This document shows, piece after piece, positions 51,609 through 61,905 of a stretch of 64,000 nt of DNA. Numbering within the stretch: position 1 is the first letter of the stretch; each line of letters opens with the position of its first letter. The stretch covers positions 47,736 to 111,735 of the forward strand of contig CALGNZ010000028.1 of the NCBI GenBank assembly GCA_937957915.1, read 5' to 3'. The position numbers and the translations under genes were made by a program. The notes below the pieces were generated by a model. The model was not told the origin of the DNA. It saw nothing but the letters and a program-made list of their open reading frames with translations, and searched no databases. Source of the DNA: an uncultured Granulosicoccaceae bacterium (GTDB lineage: Bacteria > Pseudomonadota > Gammaproteobacteria > Granulosicoccales > Granulosicoccaceae).

Positions 51609-53708
51609 TCAAAGCGTCTTCAGATACTCTATCAGCGCGCTCTTTTGCTCTTCTGTGAAGACCGGACCAATTACGCCGTTCCTTGCGTAGTCGTCGTGAT
51701 CTGCTGGCCCCTCGAAACTGTGTCCGGTATTGTGATTGCCGGCCTCGCGTGTATCGAGCACGAAAAATCCATCATCGCTGTAGTAGGAGCCAACCGCTTT
51801 CTCCTTACCATCGACAACTTGCCGGTTTAGTTTTTCCACTTGTGCGCTTTGCCTGACCCCCACTTTTTTAACATCGAATTCCTGCGAGCCAAGCTCCACG
51901 AAAACCGGCCGCTTGCTGGCTGGTGTTAACAGGTCATCCAGAGTGGCCACCGATCCATTGTGCAAATACGGAGCTGTCGCCCAGACTCCGTTCAATGGAC
52001 GCGCTTTGTAACCTGCGCCTGCCTGCAGGCAATTCGGTCGCCCACCTTGCATTTCAGTTCTTGCAGAGGGTGATGTGTAGTTTTGGCTAAACCACTGCTG
52101 GTTGGTGCGTTCAACAACGGCACCCAGACTTAAGGCATAGCTGGCGCTTTCGCTGTCGTTTAAGTCAACGTACTTGAGTGCCGTGGTTTCCGGCTGTCCG
52201 TCACCGGGGCTAAACGTTACGACCGTGCAGACTTCAGTATCAAGGTTCAGTCCGGTTGTATTGACACGTCGGCTTGTTAGCACCTGAGACTGCCCGGGGT
52301 CAGTACCAATGTCCTGCTGTTTGATTATTTTCAATTTCAGATAGGGCTCATCAGTGGCGAGGAGCTCATTGTCGTTGGCATAGTAACGGATGGGCTGCCA
52401 GTGTTTATCGCTCCAGAATTCAGCTGAGTCAGTGCTCGGCAGGTGACAACCCGCACAGTGATTCTTATACAGTTTCGCCCCCTCATCTGCCAGCTTCTGG
52501 TCAGGAGCCGGTAACGATGCCGGCCATTTCGGTGATTTCAGTCCATTGAACTCCGGGTTTTCACTTTCGCCCGTCAACGGGTGAGTGCCACTTAGCCATT
52601 GTTCCATCTTGTGCAAATTCGCCATATTAATAGACGATGCAAAGCGCTGATTGTCTGGTGCCCGGGTATCAAGATAGGCTTTTACACCGAGTGCTTCACC
52701 GGCATTGCGAATTAACGGTTGCATGATTGAACCGTCGTATTGCACCCAGTCGAACCATGATGTAGTCCAGATATGCGGGTAGGTGACCGGTGCATTGACC
52801 ACGCTGTAGTTTGCCGGACGCTCCATATCAGTGGCGAACACCTGATTGCCAATTCGATTAAGTGCGTCATTACGGGTAAAACCTTCGGTAACCTTTATGA
52901 TATCCGAAGTCTTTTTCAACAAAGTAACGGTAGACTGCAGCTCATCTTTCAGTTTGCTTTTAGTCAGTACGTTATTGTTTTTGCCCAACACGCGCTCGGC
53001 GAATCGATCAAAGCGCGCATTGAGCAAGTTAAAGTTACTTGATAGTGCCGTCTGTCCAAGCGCCGCACCAATGGATCGTGAGAAAAGCCCAAGGTCAGTA
53101 ACCGCTGGTCCTCCGTCGACTATGTACCGTGTATTGTTGTGGGTGAACTGGCCGGTATGACATGCCGCACAGGTAAATCCCATTGTCGGCGCATGCCGAT
53201 CAATGCCGGGCAGGTAGATGCTGGGTGTTTTGGTTAGTCCGATTGGCAGCCCGTCCGGGTTGTAGGCAGATTCACCACCGCGGATAAATCCGTGTCTGTA
53301 AATAAAATCTTCTATAAACACGGCTTTGTCAGAGCCAATATCGATCAGCGATCGTATCGGGCCCGCCTGCGGCGCTTCGAGGGCCAAAAACCACTCGTAC
53401 GGGATTGGCACAGTGGCAGTGCCCTGAGAGGCGAAATGAAACCAGTCAGAGGTTTGTCCGTCGGCGCCGGTTTTGTTTATGAATTCCTCGTTTTCTACCC
53501 GGGTTAACTGTGGAAGATCGGGTGGTGACAACGCCAGCTCAATTTTCAGGAAAAAGTAATAGGTCCGCAAGAGGGTGATGAGTACGTACGCGACTATCGC
53601 CAGTATTACAAGGCTGGTGATGAATGTTTTAGGACGAGATTTAAACAGCCGACCTACTAAACCTGACCTTGCGACAGCAGAAGACATACACCCTCCAGTA
53701 ACTTCCAT
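51609..53708 (-). CDS. Large di-heme cytochrome c (di-heme peroxidase / RoxA-like family)
   Basis: 699 aa with N-terminal membrane segment; heme motifs GFTCAACHTGQFTHN and KNHCAGCHLPSTD; RPLNGVWATAPYLHNGSVATLDDLL. Confidence 0.82.
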   Translation of the reverse strand: MEVTGGCMSSAVARSGLVGRLFKSRPKTFITSLVILAIVAYVLITLLRTYYFFLKIELALSPPDLPQLTRVENEEFINKTGADGQTSDWFHFASQGTATVPIPYEWFLALEAPQAGPIRSLIDIGSDKAVFIEDFIYRHGFIRGGESAYNPDGLPIGLTKTPSIYLPGIDRHAPTMGFTCAACHTGQFTHNNTRYIVDGGPAVTDLGLFSRSIGAALGQTALSSNFNLLNARFDRFAERVLGKNNNVLTKSKLKDELQSTVTLLKKTSDIIKVTEGFTRNDALNRIGNQVFATDMERPANYSVVNAPVTYPHIWTTSWFDWVQYDGSIMQPLIRNAGEALGVKAYLDTRAPDNQRFASSINMANLHKMEQWLSGTHPLTGESENPEFNGLKSPKWPASLPAPDQKLADEGAKLYKNHCAGCHLPSTDSAEFWSDKHWQPIRYYANDNELLATDEPYLKLKIIKQQDIGTDPGQSQVLTSRRVNTTGLNLDTEVCTVVTFSPGDGQPETTALKYVDLNDSESASYALSLGAVVERTNQQWFSQNYTSPSARTEMQGGRPNCLQAGAGYKARPLNGVWATAPYLHNGSVATLDDLLTPASKRPVFVELGSQEFDVKKVGVRQSAQVEKLNRQVVDGKEKAVGSYYSDDGFFVLDTREAGNHNTGHSFEGPADHDDYARNGVIGPVFTEEQKSALIEYLKTL

Positions 53709-54228
53709 GAAAAAAATCTACTCCAACATGCCGAATGAGTTGTGCACTCTCGCACGGCTTGTTGACACTATTTCTACGGTGTGCTGCGAAAAAGCATCCT
53801 AATTGCAGTATTTGCCAGCGCTGCAGTTAAATATCCAGTCACTATTAGTGCGTCGGGAGATCGAGAAAGAGGTTTCGCCGTGTGACTCCGGTTGCACTGT
53901 TTTCGATCTCGTAGGCCTTATTATAGGTTGGTTTTGTATGGTTGCTGAAAACACTGTTGCTGCATTACGCGATTCTAATTTCCAGCTAACAAGTAAACAG
54001 AATCCGCCAAGATATACATCACCTATTCGGGTTATGCCGTAAAACAACTGTTCTACGTTTCTACAAGAAACTCAATACAGTGGAGGGGGTACTACACGCT
54101 TGCATCGAGAGACTTGAACAGGTCTATCGAGTGAGTCTGGTTACTTTCATGCCGTTCAGGAGCTCCGGCACTGTAGGTTCGGGCCGCCCGGTTGGCATTT
54201 GTGTTAGGTCAGCAGTGAAAGAGACCTG

Positions 54229-55269
54229 CTAGGTCGAGTGGCTACACGAAACTGTTCTGAATAATCCGGTTTTGCCGGATTGAAAAAAACCTCCTTGTTT
54301 TACTTGCTCGAGTACAACCTCTCCGGTGGAATCCATGGTCACCAGGGCAGTAAACACTAATGGCCTGAGTTGAGGCTCCAGTCTCCATTTTAGATCTTCG
54401 ACGAGCACGTACAGGGATCGTTGTTCGTTAACCAGTGTGTATACCGGCATATCAAATGTCACCAGCACTGCGCTAAGCAACTCATCGTTCTGACAAGCCG
54501 TGATTACCTTATCGAGGTGCCTCTGGTCGTAGTGGCCTGAGATGTGATGTTTTTGTTCATGCCAGGGTCCACGCCAAAGCAAATTCTGATAGGCGTATCT
54601 GTAACCGTCATCTTTTTGCAGAATAATCAACCAGCGAAATGGCGCAAGAAACCTCGGCTCAAGGTGCGCAAGGCGGTTACTGCCCAGGTCAGAGTGTCGG
54701 CTTGAATACCACGCGGTTAACGCATATCGGACGATTATGCCAAAAGAGAGGTAAATCAATAATGCGGCCATCCAGCGCACCGGGCTTGTAGAGAGTAAGC
54801 CAAAACCACATATCAGAATAACCACTGGGTCAAAGATAAAGTGGCTACGCGTAGTGAATCGGGTGGTGTTAAACGGATACAGCAGACATGTGCCGAAACT
54901 GGTCAATACATCAAGTAACAGATGAATGGTCGCGGCAGAGATACAGACGATAAGCACAACAGGCAGAGGTAGCGCTGTGGCAGACCACACTACCAACCCC
55001 AATACCGTGGCTAACAACAACGCAACCGGAATATTGTGAGCCACAATTCTGTGCATGGTCCATGCGGCTACTTTTCCTTTTAATTCGGCCAGAAAATCGA
55101 TGTCAGGAATCAAGCCCGCTATCAGACCAATGCAGATAAGACTGGTACTTGCTGTGGGCAGCATCAGTTCCGCCGCCACCGCACCCGTCAGCGCACCGCT
55201 TGTGGCATGACTTAAAGTATCCAATTGAAAGCCCTGTGTGTCACGGTTTTCCTGTTGGTCGAATGACAT
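54229..55269 (-). CDS. Membrane-bound metal-dependent hydrolase (YdjM/DUF457-like)
   Basis: LDTLSHATSGALTGAVAAEL, GLIPDIDFLAEL, HRIVAHNIPVALLLA, HLLLDVLTSFGTCLLYPF. Confidence 0.87.
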   Translation of the reverse strand: MSFDQQENRDTQGFQLDTLSHATSGALTGAVAAELMLPTASTSLICIGLIAGLIPDIDFLAELKGKVAAWTMHRIVAHNIPVALLLATVLGLVVWSATALPLPVVLIVCISAATIHLLLDVLTSFGTCLLYPFNTTRFTTRSHFIFDPVVILICGFGLLSTSPVRWMAALLIYLSFGIIVRYALTAWYSSRHSDLGSNRLAHLEPRFLAPFRWLIILQKDDGYRYAYQNLLWRGPWHEQKHHISGHYDQRHLDKVITACQNDELLSAVLVTFDMPVYTLVNEQRSLYVLVEDLKWRLEPQLRPLVFTALVTMDSTGEVVLEQVKQGGFFQSGKTGLFRTVSCSHST

Positions 55270-56096
55270 CCAAGCCGATTGTATTCATCAGAAATTCGCG
55301 TTTCGGCAAGATCAATTTTCTGCTCGATTGTCTCTGCGTCAATTGCAGACAGAATTGATAGCTCAATGTTTGTTGAAAAATTCGGTAGCTGATGCAACAG
55401 CTGCGATACGCTGCGACCCGTGGTGTAGAAATCACGGGTGCCTTTAATTACCACCGGTACAAGTATGGCATTGGGCATTTGCTCGAGTAAAATTCGCAGA
55501 CCATTTCGGCGAAAGGGCGCATTGTGTTCTGGTGTGGCCACAGACTTAACTCCCTCAGGAAATATTACAACGGCGCCGTTTATGGCGGCCTGTTCACTCG
55601 CAAATTCAGCGAGCATCGAATGGGAAGTGTGTTGGTTTTGCACGCGATCACCGGTTTTGAAGTGCGGCAAAGAGAAACAAAACTGACGCAGGTAGAAACT
55701 GATTAGCGGTATGTACTTGTCGAGTCCGGACCGGCTGATAAAACTGAATTTTCGCCCTTTAAGCAAGCCACCCAATACGTTTGTCAACAAGACAATATCC
55801 AGACAGGAATGGTGGCTGCTTACAAATATGATTGGTTTTTCTGTATCCCATTTTTCGCAGTTTGAGTTGGGATTCATGTGATAGTTAAACCTTGTACCCC
55901 AGGCTCGCATCAGCAATTGAACGAGGCAGGCTGTTTTACGTGTTAGTTCCTTCGCCAGTCGTTTATGCCCTAAAAGGCTTACGAGTTTTACTATCGGATC
56001 TGCGACAGTAATCAGGATTAGAAAGGCCAGCAGAACACAAGCCGAGATACACATATTGACCATTAAGAGCAACAGTTTCATGCTACCTGGCTCCAT
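55212..56096 (-). CDS. 1-acyl-sn-glycerol-3-phosphate acyltransferase (PlsC-like)
   Basis: IFVSSHHSCLDIVLLTNVL (HxxxxD-type), FSFISRSGLDKYIPLIS, VVIFPEGVKSVATPEHNAPFRRNGLRIL. Confidence 0.87.
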   Translation of the reverse strand: MEPGSMKLLLLMVNMCISACVLLAFLILITVADPIVKLVSLLGHKRLAKELTRKTACLVQLLMRAWGTRFNYHMNPNSNCEKWDTEKPIIFVSSHHSCLDIVLLTNVLGGLLKGRKFSFISRSGLDKYIPLISFYLRQFCFSLPHFKTGDRVQNQHTSHSMLAEFASEQAAINGAVVIFPEGVKSVATPEHNAPFRRNGLRILLEQMPNAILVPVVIKGTRDFYTTGRSVSQLLHQLPNFSTNIELSILSAIDAETIEQKIDLAETRISDEYNRLGCHSTNRKTVTHRAFNWIL

Positions 56097-57180
56097 TGAC
56101 AAGCCGCTGCACAAAATTACAATAGTCGATTTTCTTGCGGACCTTAGCTACGTTCCTTTGCAACCGATCCAGGTATTCTGTGTCACCGATTACTTTACAT
56201 AGAAATTCCGTTTGCTGATTCGAGTCTCTGCTTGCGATACCCAGTCCATTCTGCTCGATATAGGTAGTTTGAAAAACCTCGTGTGCGGTCCAGTCAAACC
56301 CTAAAACGGGTACACCGGCACTAATGCATTCGGACAACACTCCAGGGCTGGTTCGCACGAGCATCAAATCATAGTTGTGAAATGTTTGCGCTACGTTGTC
56401 AACATATCCATTTATCTTAAGATCAATAGTTTGAATGCCCTGTTTCATTTGCTCCATTGAATGTTTTAGTTTTTCGTTTTTGCCGCAAATGACGGTCAGT
56501 TCAATGTCAGTATTGCTACCTATTCGGCCTATTATTTCTACCAATCTATGAATCTGCCGGCCGTTAGAGCCATCCTGACCGGCAATGAGTAGCAGTTTCC
56601 AGGGTGCGTTAGCCTGCCGCATAACAGATTTATGCTGAAGCTCTTCTACAGGAACTATCTGCATCTTCGTTAGCGTTTTATCGGTATAGCCAATTGATCT
56701 GGCACGATTGACTCCTGAGTCGCTCACCACAAAAAGCTGATCGGTTTCTTTACCCAGCCACGCCCAGTGTGGATCGAAGTCTGTGACCACAATGCTAGTT
56801 TGTGGGGGACTGTTAAACTTCATCGCCAGCGATTTAAGTATTTGTGCCGGGTTAAAATGAACGGCAATGAGGTGACTGGTGTTTTTTGGCAGTTCTCGAG
56901 ATATCAAATGCAACATGTAACGGCGCATAAGCAATGAAATTACCTCGACTGCCCAGCGACGGTTAGTGATACGAAAAAATAGCCGCCATGCAAAGTCACT
57001 TTGATACCGGATTTTCGCCAACCCCGGCAAGCGGGATACGAGGTTGTTGCGGTAGATATCAATAATCTTATACTCGTATTGGTCTCCGTACTGTGCACGT
57101 ATGCGATTGACTATCGCCTTTGCAGCCGCATTATGCCCGCCGCCACTGGATGCACTTAATACTACAATTGCGCTGGTCAT
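56083..57180 (-). CDS. MGDG synthase/MurG-like glycosyltransferase
   Basis: IVVLSASSGGGHNAAAKAIVNRI, VTDFDPHWAWLGKETDQLFVVSD, LVRTSPGVLSECISAGVPVLGFDWTAHEVFQTTYIEQNGLGI. Confidence 0.85.
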   Translation of the reverse strand: MTSAIVVLSASSGGGHNAAAKAIVNRIRAQYGDQYEYKIIDIYRNNLVSRLPGLAKIRYQSDFAWRLFFRITNRRWAVEVISLLMRRYMLHLISRELPKNTSHLIAVHFNPAQILKSLAMKFNSPPQTSIVVTDFDPHWAWLGKETDQLFVVSDSGVNRARSIGYTDKTLTKMQIVPVEELQHKSVMRQANAPWKLLLIAGQDGSNGRQIHRLVEIIGRIGSNTDIELTVICGKNEKLKHSMEQMKQGIQTIDLKINGYVDNVAQTFHNYDLMLVRTSPGVLSECISAGVPVLGFDWTAHEVFQTTYIEQNGLGIASRDSNQQTEFLCKVIGDTEYLDRLQRNVAKVRKKIDYCNFVQRLVNGAR

Positions 57181-57454
57181 CTGTTCTTCTCGCTGGAAAT
57201 CCGCTTTGTGCTATTCGAAAGATATTTATCGGACTACGATAGATGATTGCAAACGGCGGATTTCGCATTCGTTTTGACAGTGTTAGTGTCTAAAACCCAG
57301 TTTCGACGATTTTGAATACGAATTGTGGGTAAAATTACCCGTTAGTAGCGGTAGACCTGCGAGTTATTTACTTCGTTTTTTTTGTACCCGTGGTTGAAAA
57401 GGTAAGTTTTCACACTCAATACGACGAGATAGCACTGAGTGATTCGATTGGTTG

Positions 57455-57883
57455 TTAGCCAACAGGTGCTCCGATTGCCGCAAGGCCTGCTCTTGCTACT
57501 TCCATGTCATCGCTATAGTGTCCACCAGATATTCCAATTGCACCGACTATTTTTCCATCTTCCACGATTGGATAGCCGCCACCAAATACAATCACTCGCG
57601 GGCAGGCGGGAAAGCCGTGCAAAAGCGGTGGATCGTTCTTAATGAAATCCCATAATGCATGGGTTGGCTGGCCAAATGATGCGCAGGTGTTGGCTTTGTC
57701 CTGAGCAATGTTCATGGTTGCCTCAGAGGCACCGTCCATTCGCAACGTGGCTTTGCTTATTCCGCCTTCATCGCAAATGGCAATGCTCATACTATGGCCA
57801 AGTTGTTTGGCTTTGGCGGCCGCTGCGGTAATGGCATTTTGCGCTGTTTGCGCATCGATACTGTGCTTGGTGAAGCTGGACAA
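57455..57883 (-). CDS. GlcG/HbpS-family heme-binding-like protein
   Basis: HSMSIAICDEGGISKATLRMDGASEATMNIAQDKANTCASFGQPT, FGGGYPIVEDGKIVGAIGISGGHYSDDMEVARAGLAAI. Confidence 0.9.
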   Translation of the reverse strand: MSSFTKHSIDAQTAQNAITAAAAKAKQLGHSMSIAICDEGGISKATLRMDGASEATMNIAQDKANTCASFGQPTHALWDFIKNDPPLLHGFPACPRVIVFGGGYPIVEDGKIVGAIGISGGHYSDDMEVARAGLAAIGAPVG

Positions 57884-58003
57884 GGTGTGTATCTCCGTGT
57901 TCGAATCGAATAGTTATGTGACGATTGTTACTCGCTTGCTGGTTTGCAAATTCGGAATCTATCGCAACGATAAAATCATCTGCTAATATATTTCAAGTCA
58001 ATT

Positions 58004-59992
58004 TCAGGCGGCTTGTGAACCGATCGCTCGTGCTGCCGTATGTGCTTCGACCAATGCGTTGACCAGTCGCCGTGGTGACCAGGCATCGCCAACAATACTC
58101 ATTTGACTCTTTGGAAACCCAGCCTCGGTTAGATCATCTGCCAACTGGTTGTTGGCTGTTGCTGAACCCACCCAGACAATCGCACACACATCTTCAATCC
58201 AGCACTCACGTGCAGTCATATAGTGGCTGAGCTGAACACGCCCGTTGTCAATTCTGGTGACTTCAGTATTAGGTTTAAGATCGGCATTGTGTTGGTCGAG
58301 TTGCCTGATCAATGCTATGCGAGAAACCATTGGGAGTTCCCGGGTGATTTCAAAAAAGCGGCTCACGACTATGGGTCGCTTGCCCTGTGCGATAACACTT
58401 TCAGCGACAGCGGAAGTCCAGTAGTAGCCATCCTCGTCAACGATAATAACGTTATTACCAGGTCTGTCGGGAAGGTTCTTTTCACCGTCAGAACAAATCA
58501 CCGGCACACTTTGATCACCCGCTATAGCCGGCACGGTTGCCGTAGCACCAGTGGCGATCACGAGGTGGTCGGGTCTGGCTTCAAGCACAGAGTCAACAGA
58601 AGCTATGGTGTCGGTTTTGATCGTTACACCGGCTTTGATTACCTGCGGTATGAGAAAATCAAACAGGTGGCGCATCTCTTCGTGAAAGGGCACGCTGTGT
58701 ATGTCTTTGAGGCGCCCGCCTAAACGTGATTGCGCTTCTAGCAGGGTTACCTGATGCCCCCTTTTTGCCGCAACGCGCGCAGCCTCGAGGCCGCCAGGGC
58801 CGCCACCTATCACCAGTACCGTTCGCGACTGTGCAGCGCGATCCGTTTCCAGGCTGGGCCACAGATGCTCACGGCCGGCAACCGGGTTGGTTGCACAGGC
58901 GATGGGTTCCCCGGTAGATATCCATGCCCAGCACTGGTTGCAGGCAATGCAGTGGCGAATATCGTCAGGTTTGCCGGCACTGGCTTTTTTAGGCCATTCC
59001 GGGTCTACCAGCAACGCGCGACACATACCTACCATATCGGCTTCGCCGTCTTCCAGTAGTTGCTCTGCCTGTGCCGGGCGCTGGATTCGTGTCGAGGCTA
59101 TTACCGGAACATCTCCGGCCACAGATTTAAACTGCGAATGCAGGTTTTGATAAGCCAGAATTGGCCAGTGACGGTCAGGCAGATGAGTTTCAATGCTGTT
59201 GAAGTTGCCCTGGCTTAGCGATAGGTAGTCGACCAGTTGATCATCGCAAAAGGTTTTGGCAATCGCCAGCGTGTCTTCAACGCCCAAGCCACCGTCGGTA
59301 AACTCGGCGACTCCCATGCGGTAACCAACGATGTGCTGATGGCCAATTCGTTTGCGCACCTGTTGCAGTATTTCTCGTGCAAAACGCAATCTGTTTTCAC
59401 TGCTGCCGCCGTATTCGTCCGAACGTTTGTTGGTATAGGGCGAGGTGAATTGTTGAATCAAATGGCCTTGCGCACCATGGATTTCCACGCCATCCATCCC
59501 CGCCTCTATGCAGTGCACTGCACACATGACGTAGTTCTCTATCGTTTCTTTGACCTCGCGCGTGCTGAGTTCGTGTGGCACCCCTCCGCTGCGTGGGCAG
59601 GCGATCGCTGATGGTGCGATGGTAAAAGGCATCACGCGTGAGGCCAGATGCTGGCGCCCACCCATATTCAACTGACCTATCAGTAATGCACCTTCGGCAT
59701 GGCAGACATCGGCAATGCGCTTTAACCCTTCGATACTACTGCGATCAAAAATAACCAGTGCACTTGGGCCGAAAGGCTCCTGTGCGGTCATACGCATCGC
59801 TTCGGTAACGATGGTGCCGGTGCCGCCTTTGGCTACTGTGCGATAAAAAGCCAGCACACGTTCGCCAACCGTGTTGCCGTCTGCCAGATTTGCGGTAGTG
59901 GCCACGCGCATAATTCGATTTTTCGCGCTTTTTGAGCCGATAGCGATAGGCGTGAATAGCTGCGGAAAGTGTGCATTCATGGATCTCAGCAT
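58004..59992 (-). CDS. NADH:flavin oxidoreductase / 2,4-dienoyl-CoA reductase-like
   Basis: OYE barrel (ANLADGNTVGERVLAFYRTVAKGGTGTIVTEAM, EIHGAQGHLIQQFTSPYTNKRSDEYGGSSENRLRFA), CIACNQCWAWISTGEPIACATNP Fe-S motif, VLVIGGGPGGLEAARVAAKRGHQVTLLEA. Confidence 0.9.
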   Translation of the reverse strand: MLRSMNAHFPQLFTPIAIGSKSAKNRIMRVATTANLADGNTVGERVLAFYRTVAKGGTGTIVTEAMRMTAQEPFGPSALVIFDRSSIEGLKRIADVCHAEGALLIGQLNMGGRQHLASRVMPFTIAPSAIACPRSGGVPHELSTREVKETIENYVMCAVHCIEAGMDGVEIHGAQGHLIQQFTSPYTNKRSDEYGGSSENRLRFAREILQQVRKRIGHQHIVGYRMGVAEFTDGGLGVEDTLAIAKTFCDDQLVDYLSLSQGNFNSIETHLPDRHWPILAYQNLHSQFKSVAGDVPVIASTRIQRPAQAEQLLEDGEADMVGMCRALLVDPEWPKKASAGKPDDIRHCIACNQCWAWISTGEPIACATNPVAGREHLWPSLETDRAAQSRTVLVIGGGPGGLEAARVAAKRGHQVTLLEAQSRLGGRLKDIHSVPFHEEMRHLFDFLIPQVIKAGVTIKTDTIASVDSVLEARPDHLVIATGATATVPAIAGDQSVPVICSDGEKNLPDRPGNNVIIVDEDGYYWTSAVAESVIAQGKRPIVVSRFFEITRELPMVSRIALIRQLDQHNADLKPNTEVTRIDNGRVQLSHYMTARECWIEDVCAIVWVGSATANNQLADDLTEAGFPKSQMSIVGDAWSPRRLVNALVEAHTAARAIGSQAA

Positions 59993-60299
59993 GCGTTATA
60001 TCGCCACGAGATTCAATATCGAATTAGCCAGAGGTATATTTGTGAAAGTCTGATGTTATGTGTGTACTGGCTTGAGGACGTTTGATTTTTTGGTGTTTAA
60101 GAATTATCGGGTACCTACCAAAGTGGTGGCACGATACGTACGATAAAACAGATGGGAAACACAAAGCGTTTGCTTTGCCTGCGTTTAATCTTAAAATGCC
60201 GGAGGCACCCGTACGATCGGTGCGGGGCGCGTCGCTCGCTGACAACCTGCGACCGACCGCAAAAGACTTTTGCTACGCTCTTGCTTTTCAAAAATGAAG

Positions 60300-60394
60300 G
60301 CCCCGGCAGGGGTGTTTATATGCGAGCGCCACTGGAGTGGTCAAACTTAAAATCCAGATTGTAAGCTGTGTAACAGCGCACCGCTTGCCGGGGC
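60300..60394 (-). ncRNA. Candidate structured RNA / complex terminator
   Basis: Perfect 9-bp outer stem gccccggca (60300-60308) / tgccggggc (60386-60394) enclosing ctgga/tccag and gctg/cagc helices. On the minus strand the outer stem is followed by CTTCATTTTT. Confidence 0.35.
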
Positions 60395-60425
60395 ATTACC
60401 TTTTAGTTGGCCTTTGCTTCAGCAA

Positions 60426-61235
60426 TCACTGTATGGAAGTAATAATAACCAGCCCGCTGTCTCCGCGTGTCGGGCTCGTAAAGTTCTGGCGTTGAATGGT
60501 AAGTGAGCTGGCTGCAAACAGTTCACCAAGTTGCGCCTGTGTGGCTGCGGAAAAACTGAACGAACCGTCGTCGGCGAGTGAGCAGTTCACAGTTACATCT
60601 GCATCTGACGCGGTTAGCAATAAGCGAGAGTTGGGGCTGTCTGTGGCCGCATTCCATGCTATGGCTGTATCACTGCGAAGAAGTTCGCCGCTCGTCGGTG
60701 AGCTGACTGCAAGTTCCTGTAAGTCCGGAATTTGCACTGCAGAGAACGGCGAGAATGTATCTCCTGGTATATCCAGCGTCAGTCCATTTGGAGGCCGCGG
60801 TAATGGACTGCTTGTTGTATAAGTGATGTTGTCAACGGAAATTTCCTGTGCCAGATCTGCATAGGTGCCGGCATTTGAACTGACTGTCAGGTTTTCGCCT
60901 GCGCTGATTGATTGCGCTGGTAGCGCGGCACTGCATAGCAATGGTGTTGCCTGGTCGATATTGCCCTGGCTGTCATTAGAGACAACACAGCTATCAGCAG
61001 CAGACAGAAACTGTGCATCAATGATGGCCGCAGTAGCGGGTGCAGACAGATCGCAGAACACCGCATCCAGCCTGGTTTGTGCAGTGCCGGTATTGTGATC
61101 GACGCGGATGATGCCATAGTCGGTCAGTGCAACCGTGGCCTCAGTGATCGGCTGGGGGCTCTCATCAGAGCCGCAACCACTCAGTAGGGCGGTAATGAGT
61201 GTGATCAGTAGCAGTGAAGGCTTCATTCGGGGCAT
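60426..61235 (-). CDS. Hypothetical lipoprotein
   Basis: MKPSLLLITLITALLSGCGSDESPQ lipobox; no recognised domain. Confidence 0.75.
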   Translation of the reverse strand: MPRMKPSLLLITLITALLSGCGSDESPQPITEATVALTDYGIIRVDHNTGTAQTRLDAVFCDLSAPATAAIIDAQFLSAADSCVVSNDSQGNIDQATPLLCSAALPAQSISAGENLTVSSNAGTYADLAQEISVDNITYTTSSPLPRPPNGLTLDIPGDTFSPFSAVQIPDLQELAVSSPTSGELLRSDTAIAWNAATDSPNSRLLLTASDADVTVNCSLADDGSFSFSAATQAQLGELFAASSLTIQRQNFTSPTRGDSGLVIITSIQ

Positions 61236-61905
61236 ATTCCTAAGATTTCCGGGCTACTAAAGAGTAGCAGTATGGCGCCACCACAAAGACCTACATGTCG
61301 GCAAGGTGGTGGCTGTAGACTCGTCGAGTATGTGCACTTGACCCAGGACTGCCACACAACTAAATACTTTGACCAAAAACTACCAGATAGATTCCATCGG
61401 TAATCCCACCAAATGGATGCAAAGACTGCTTCAGTAGACGGACAAGTGTGAAGCCGAGAAACTATTCGTCTGGATCTTTTTGTACAGAATCGGGTTAGAT
61501 GCAATATCGAGAGTAAAAATGTGACACTCGACCCTTCGACACAAAAACTGAGATCGAGCAGTTGGGTCGTTATTAGCATGTGCTGGCGCTAACACTAACA
61601 CCAGTGAAACAATAACGACTCGGATTGAGTTGGTGCTGTTTCCAGTTGCTTCCGGACAGCTATCGTTCGCAATTCCAGCAGTTTGTGGTTTAACATCATA
61701 AACCTCAGTGGCGCACTAAAGATACCAGGCTGCTGCAAGGTAAAATGGAAAACGGGTTATGGTCGTGGGAGTCGACAATGGCACGTGACTTCGTAATTGT
61801 TTTCGAAATGTGCCGGTACGAATACAATGCTTCTAGTGCATATTGGATGGAAGCTCATCAACCATTGTTGTTAAAAAGGACTAACCCTGACACCAATAAC
61901 TACGA

